Positions 58,971-64,000 of a DNA stretch of 64,000 bases are shown piece by piece. How positions within the stretch are numbered: position 1 is the stretch's first letter; each line of letters opens with the position of its first letter. Source of the DNA: Parascedosporium putredinis (lineage: Eukaryota; Ascomycota; Sordariomycetes; Microascales; Microascaceae). The translations under genes and the position numbers were made by a program. Where the stretch lies: assembly GCA_949357655.1 (NCBI GenBank), contig CASHTG010000007.1, positions 744,001 to 808,000 of the forward strand. Reading direction: 5' to 3'. A model generated the notes under the pieces. That model saw nothing but the letters and a program-made list of their open reading frames with translations. It was not told the origin of the DNA and did no database searches.

Positions 58971-59965
58971 TTACAAGCCGAACCACTTCATATCGTCGTC
59001 TCCCTGATGGGGAAGTTGTGGCCGACGCCCTGGGCCCAGATGCCCTGGAGCTGGCCATCGACGTAGGTGGAGCGGGTGTAGCCCTGCTGGGGGCGTTGGA
59101 CTCCTTGTTGTCGGGAGCGTCGGGGTCGCAGCCGAAGACGCCGCACCACTGCTTGATCTGCTCGGCGTAGTTGGCGGAGCCGAGGGTGGTGTCGGCGGAG
59201 CCGTGGTAGATTTGCATGCGGGGGCGGGTGCCGTTGTAGTCCGGGTAGGCCTCGAAGACCCACTGGGCCCAGCGTTCGGGGTGCCGGAGACCTGGCCGTT
59301 GGCGCAGGTGCTGTTCCAGCCGTTGACGCTGTTGGTGAAGAAGCAGCCGGCGGGGACGCCGGCGTAGACGATGGCGGCTTGGAACATGTCTGGGTAGGTG
59401 GAGGCGAGGACGTTCTGCGGGCGGTGGTGCGTGTTAGTGAGGGGCAGGGCCGTGTGGTGGGGAAGAGATCAAGGATCGCGCCCGAATGACAAAATGGACG
59501 GAGAGGGGAAAATTTGATAAGGAACTCACGGTCATCATAGCACCAGACGAGGTACCGGTGACAAAGACCTTTTCAGCGTCGGCGTCGTACTCGGAAATGA
59601 CGTGCTTCACCATGTTGGCGATGGAGTTGGAGTTGGCGCCGCCGTCGCGGGTGAGGGTAGCCTGGGACGAGACGTCCCAGCAGGTGCCGCTGTAGGGGAC
59701 TCGGGGTAGATGACGATGAAGCCCTTTTGGTCGGCGAGCTGGCGGTAGGGGCTGCCGCTGAAGTAGGCGCTGGCGGTGCCGGAGCAGTAGTGGATGGCGA
59801 CGATGATGGGGGCTTCTCGGCGAGCGTGGTGGGCACGTAGACGAACATCTTGGCGTTGCTGGGGTTGTCGCCAAAGTTGGAGACTTGCTGGAGGCCGCCG
59901 CCGCCGCCGCCGAATTGGGCACGGGCGAGGGCCGTGAGGCCGAGGAGGGCGAGGCTGACCTTCAT
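58971..59965 (-). CDS. Secreted CE1-family esterase (acetylxylan esterase-like)
   Basis: Predicted secreted carbohydrate esterase, of the CE1/poly(hydroxybutyrate)-depolymerase type, that removes acetyl or feruloyl groups from xylan. A signal peptide is clear (MKVSLALLGLTALARAQFGG). The mature part has NAKMFVYVPTTL, IIVAIHYCSGTASAYFSGSP, the nucleophile elbow VFVTGTSSGAMMT, Cys-containing GCFFTNSVNGWNSTC, RPRMQIYHGSADTTLGSAN (catalytic Asp) and GVGHNFPIRGDDDMKWFGL (catalytic His, end). Exons: 59965-59530 and 59414-58971, with a GTGAGT donor and CGCAG acceptor. About five one-base breaks occur, including C runs near 59815 and 59700 that are one base short. No carbohydrate-binding module is visible. 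Confidence 0.85.
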
Positions 59966-61724
59966 GATGTTTGGGGGAGATGGGTAGGAGGGAGGGAGGA
60001 AAGGAGAGGTGGACGAATGAGAGTATCGGTTGGAAAGCTTGAAGAGGGGAGGTGGACCTTCTATCTGCGGGGACTTGGCTATTTTATCGTGAAGGGAGGG
60101 GATGAGGTCGAGAGGTAGGATCTATCTCGGTCGTGGAGGCTCGGGCGGTTCATGGCCTTGGATATATTGATATAAGTGAAGGGAGGCAGGTACCCCTCCT
60201 CCCGTTGCCTTTTCTCACCCTTTCGGCCTCCGATTTCGAAGCCGGGCCCTCGTTCACCGTCGGGGCAAATCGTTTGTAAGGGGGAGAGGATAAGGTGCCA
60301 AGACGAGCATACAGTGGACAGAGGAAGCTTCCTTTCCGCCGGAGTCAATATACGATACATTGCGCCAAGAACGGCTCCAGCTTTGGGAAGCGGAGAAGAA
60401 AGGGGTTCTGAAGACTACAATGGGGAGAGCAGAATCAGTGGCCCGACCGCTGCCATGTTTTTTCTTTTTCGGCGACCGTAACTATCCCATTGTCTCTATT
60501 TTACCCGGTGGACTACGAGGGCTGGCTCTATTCCGAGTTTATCTCGCCGTTTTGGTCCTCGGTGAGTATGTGGTGTATGTGTTCCTCTGCTTGCCGCTTG
60601 GTTTTATCATCTTTGTATTCAATTTTATAGGCAAGGTCTGGGGTAAGCCCCGACTACGGGTAACAGCTGCAGAAGTTGAACTACGGGGAAAGCAGGGGAG
60701 AGTATCGACGGCAGGAGTCGGACAGGCAAGGCCATCAGTAAACACTGAACCTGAAAATATCGAATTAAAGCGAAATATGAACCGGTTGTGCGGATTGGCC
60801 CGGCATCTGGGGTTAAATCTAGAAGAAGGCAGTGGTAATCCAAGGGGCAATCAATCAAGATGGACGCCAAGACCATTTCCTGGAAATGGGAGAAGAAGAA
60901 GAAAGAGCCGAAACCCTCAATTAATTCATGAAATGGGTCAATGGATAGAAGGGTGCGTAAAGACCTTGGGGACCGGTTGGGAACCGGTTGAGCCGCCCCC
61001 GATTCACCATTCCTTCGTTTCTTTGGTACGCCTTAGAATAGCCCTTATCGAATGGGGGACGTTAAATTTAAGCTCTTGATAGAAAAAGGATGAAGAGAGC
61101 GTGGACGAGACGCGGGGAGGGAGAAATGAGATGGCCAGGGCGTGTTTGGTAGGGTCATGCGTATTATTGATGCCCGCTTCTTTTGTTACATACCCGAAAA
61201 GCTGGTGGGAGCGATGCAATTTGGGAGAATTGCCGGGTCGCATCACGGGGCTCGTCAATGGAATGTTTGCCGCCAGCTAGAGGCTTGAATTGTTGGGGAG
61301 GGCGAGGGGTATTGATGAATATAGGACGAAAATCTGGGCAAGGGAGCACTGGTTGTGCATTAGTGTTTCCCGATATACATTCATTAACCGCGGGTTGACA
61401 TGGTCCCCCTTTGAGTCCATCGCCTAGATGTATTAGTCGGACTGCGGAACAAGGTTGGTGATGGTGGCCGGCCATGGTCAACATTGAAACGTGGTGTCAT
61501 GGGTTGATTGCGGACATACGCGCGCGCGAGCTACAGACCTCGCGGTTCAATGGCCATCCATGGATGTATCAATAAACATCTTTCAATTTTCTCTGCTCTG
61601 CGATCCTAGTTATTCCTTGTGCGCTTATCCAGCCACCTCTTCGTAGGCACGGCAATTTGCCGAAGGGAGTTCTCCATCACGCTTATTGAGGCGATGTATA
61701 CTAGCATACCGTCATACTCAGCCC
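59966..61724. other. Intergenic region with one doubtful ORF
   Basis: This 1.76-kb stretch holds the CE1 esterase promoter and the 3' flank of the sulfotransferase-like gene. The only notable open frame is listed separately (60420-61079). Confidence 0.4.
60420..61079 (+). CDS. Possible ORF with a hydrophobic segment (doubtful)
   Basis: An uninterrupted 219-codon frame from ATG 60420. It encodes one long hydrophobic stretch (LALFRVYLAVLVLGEYVVYV and more) followed by a polar, basic region. I recognise no family, there is no intron, and the codon usage is unlike the C-ending coding exons nearby. It may be chance open sequence; I list it because the frame is long for AT-balanced intergenic DNA. 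Confidence 0.18.
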   Translation: MGRAESVARPLPCFFFFGDRNYPIVSILPGGLRGLALFRVYLAVLVLGEYVVYVFLCLPLGFIIFVFNFIGKVWGKPRLRVTAAEVELRGKQGRVSTAGVGQARPSVNTEPENIELKRNMNRLCGLARHLGLNLEEGSGNPRGNQSRWTPRPFPGNGRRRRKSRNPQLIHEMGQWIEGCVKTLGTGWEPVEPPPIHHSFVSLVRLRIALIEWGTLNLSS

Positions 61725-62748
61725 CTAGGCCTTGTACTTGGCATACCACATGGCGCCGATGAGCGGAAGCAGAGCTGCTATGGTGTATAAGACCAACGTC
61801 CTCGTCCATGTCGTGCGAATGATGCCCCTAAGCCTCTGCTTAAACTCGGCCGGGTTGTTCGAGGCCGGGAAGGGTAGGTCGGGCACGGGTTCGCCGAGAA
61901 AAGGGCAGATACTCTCCCAGCACAGTCCGTCCTCGAGTCTAAGCACGAGGAGCTTTTCGGGTGGGATCATTCGTTGAACCATTTCGTTGCTGACCGCATA
62001 GATAAAAAGCTGTTAAATCTAGTCCCCGTCCATCTTTCATCTACTCCTTCTCGTCGGGGGACGGTACACTCACTACTCCTGATAACCCTTGAGAGCGCGG
62101 TCGTATGAGCGAAGATCTTTATCGTCGTCGTCGGTTCTTTTCCACAGGAACTGGCCCAGGCAGTCCGTCATGTTGAAGAGGTCCCGGGTGTAGCTGTCGA
62201 TGAGGCGCATATACCGTATGGGGAACTTGCTCCTGTCCTCTTCGTAGGGGAGTATGGTTTCCCGCATCGAGCGCATCCATGTGCTGGGGTCACGGTGGAC
62301 GAGGATGAACTTGGCATCCGGGTATGCCTTGATCAACTCCGGTGCGAAGAAGGCGGCAATGTCCATGACGGCCTTTGGGAAATGGTCAGCTACTTCTCTC
62401 TTACCCTTTAGGAGCGTCGTGTAACCGATATTCACCGGATCGGCAGTAGGTTGAGTTGGCGACGACGGGGAAGGGGGACTCAACGTCATAGTTCTCAAAC
62501 CACTTATCAAACTCATCGCGCCCAAACGGTTTTCCTATACCGGACAATTTCGCTAGCAGGCCCTCCCTCGCGATCCTCATGTCCTCCGGTCCGTTTTGCC
62601 AGCAGGTCACCAGGTGGTAGGATCGGTAGCCCATGATCGTCAGTGCCTCGTGGAAGCTATGTGTTCCATTCCTGGGGTAGCTGAGGACGATCACTTTCAA
62701 ATCACTCGGCTGGCTTGGTAGCGGGATCTCATCGATTACTCTTGACAT
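61725..62748 (-). CDS. Sulfotransferase-like P-loop protein with C-terminal membrane anchor
   Basis: Resembles the fungal sulfotransferase-family proteins often mislabelled as epimerases. The N-terminal P-loop is LKVIVLSYPRNGTHSFHEAL, matching the PAPS-binding PRxGTxS pattern, and the second PAPS-site segment is AKFILVHRDPSTWMRSMRET. The region YNEMVQRMIPPEKLLVLRLE and ICPFLGEPVPDLPFP follows the usual layout. The end is a single hydrophobic helix (TLVLYTIAALLPLIGAMWYA) with a basic tail, implying a tail-anchored or membrane-bound enzyme. Start ATG 62748. A final intron runs from a GTGAGT donor near 62076 to about 61990. One or two frame breaks occur near 62430-62480. The acceptor substrate is unknown. 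Confidence 0.72.
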
Positions 62749-64000
62749 CTTGATTGATGATGGGTGTCATTGAACGATACACTTAATCGATCCACCCTAA
62801 TGAGAATAAAGCAACTGCTTCCTTGGACGAGCTCTCGGATACTTTATAAGCGAAGCTCCTTCTGTTCCGATAGACCGAGCGCAACCAAAAAGATTTATGA
62901 ATGGGAAGCATGAATATCTATCCTAAACGTTATCGTCACGCCAGCTGATGCCCTTCCGCCAGGAAAATCTCCCTGTTTTGCGCCTACCTCGACACCCTGT
63001 AATCACAGTTTGATCTGTGAAGCAAGGGAGCTCGAGGCGTAGGACAAGAAGATGGTGGGGAGCGTACAGAGTTTGGGATGAGATTGTGATGGCGGGCATG
63101 TCACCTGCTTGGCGCGCCTACTTGAAGGGTGTCAGAACGGAAAGGAGGCGCATTCTAAGTTTGGGTGGCTTCATAACGGCCATCTTGGGAGGAACCCGCC
63201 AACTTTCTTCCATTGATCTTCACCGAATGCCCTCGCCTTGTTCGCTGCGAGATGGTGGAGCTTCTCCGCACGATGGTATTCAAGTAGTGCAAGATTGGGT
63301 AAAGCACGAGGATAAAGGGTGAAAATCACGAAGATGGGAGGAAGAGGAGCCGCTAGAAAGTCAAATAGGACGTGGGAAGCAACGTTAAATGTGATTTTCT
63401 TTTCCGTTTCCTAATAAGAGGAGAAAAAACCATATTAGTACATTTTGTTCTCCCACCAGAGGGTGAACTTTTGTCTTGCGCTTTCCTCCCCGCCGTCGCG
63501 GCATCGCCCAGGCCGTGAGGGCGGAACCCTTGCCACATCTCTGCTGTCGGATCCACAGTCGGGGGCTTTGGTGGCTCCCTCATGCAGCCATTGACCGTAT
63601 GGCCAAGACGGCTCCATCACCAGCCAGACACGGATCTCATGTCCTGTTCCCTGGATTGACTTATTCGGCTCGTGGGTGATGCGAAAAGATAAAAAAATTG
63701 TTGCCAGCGCCCTGCCGCTCTCAACTTAAAACTCCTCCCATCCCCCACCCGCAGCAAGATTTTGCTGGCCTTCTTTTTTCTAGAAAACCCCTCCTTTTAG
63801 CTTCCCCACTTGGGCATGATTGGTCGTAAGATGAGTCGCGTTCACGAAGACAGGTTCTGGATTAGGGATACGTTGTCGCCCTTGAGAAGGATTTGGCCTA
63901 GACACCGACAGGAAAGGGAACAGGGTTAGCAATTATACTAGGCGGCGGGTGTGGGCAAGCAAGCATACCAAGGGGTCTCCGGCTCTCCTTTTCGTTGGTC
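62749..64000. other. 3' end of window, no gene recognised
   Basis: This holds the promoter of the sulfotransferase-like gene and 1.2 kb of sequence in which I see no gene. A gene may begin beyond the window end. Confidence 0.4.

Noticed and set aside
1..64000. Repeat-induced point mutation or a transposon remnant
   Set aside because: I see no AT-rich blocks saturated in C-to-T changes, long terminal repeats or transposase motifs.

Overview
The window is nuclear DNA of a filamentous ascomycete, most likely a Sordariomycete. Genes carry short spliceosomal introns (about 46-290 bp, GTANGT donors and YAG acceptors). Coding exons are rich in C at third positions. The gene set (a fungal OM14, a uvsD/ATRIP homologue, Zn2Cys6 regulators, an acuF-like zinc-finger NLR) is typical of Pezizomycotina. 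I see no transposon, rRNA, tRNA or CRISPR array. I give 23 protein genes plus one doubtful ORF.

Layout. 1.4-7.8 kb: a Myb/SANT-like DNA-binding protein, the mitochondrial outer-membrane protein OM14 and the ribosome-quality-control factor RQT4/TRIP4. 8.5-17.4 kb: an accessory immunity-like island with an intact fungal gasdermin-like gene, a multidomain subtilisin-like protease facing it tail to tail (67 bp apart), and a divergently transcribed NB-ARC (NLR) gene ending in three near-identical 42-residue repeats of no family I recognise. Gasdermin plus subtilase is the arrangement known from the Podospora HET-Q1/HET-Q2 cell-death pair. The adjoining NLR makes this the most interesting part of the window.

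17.8-36.5 kb: a run of catabolic genes: Zn2Cys6 regulator, salicylate-hydroxylase-like FAD monooxygenase, quercetinase-like cupin, alpha/beta hydrolase, sugar/glucoside-type MFS permease and a GH3 beta-glucosidase without a visible signal peptide. Together they could import and dismantle flavonol or other phenolic glucosides; this is inference. 37.9-62.7 kb: mainly conserved genes: mitochondrial malate dehydrogenase, ER P5A-ATPase SPF1, an unrecognised cysteine-rich protein, an alpha/beta hydrolase, uvsD/ATRIP, CDP-diacylglycerol synthase, a short-chain dehydrogenase, a 5'-nucleotidase-type metallophosphoesterase, a secreted CE1 esterase and a sulfotransferase-like protein.

A warning for any user: most genes carry one or more single-base frame breaks, mostly a C/G (sometimes A/T) run one base too short, even in strictly conserved genes such as malate dehydrogenase, SPF1 and OM14. 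I read these as consensus sequence errors, not pseudogenes, and note them gene by gene. Exon borders were derived by hand from splice signals and frame continuity.
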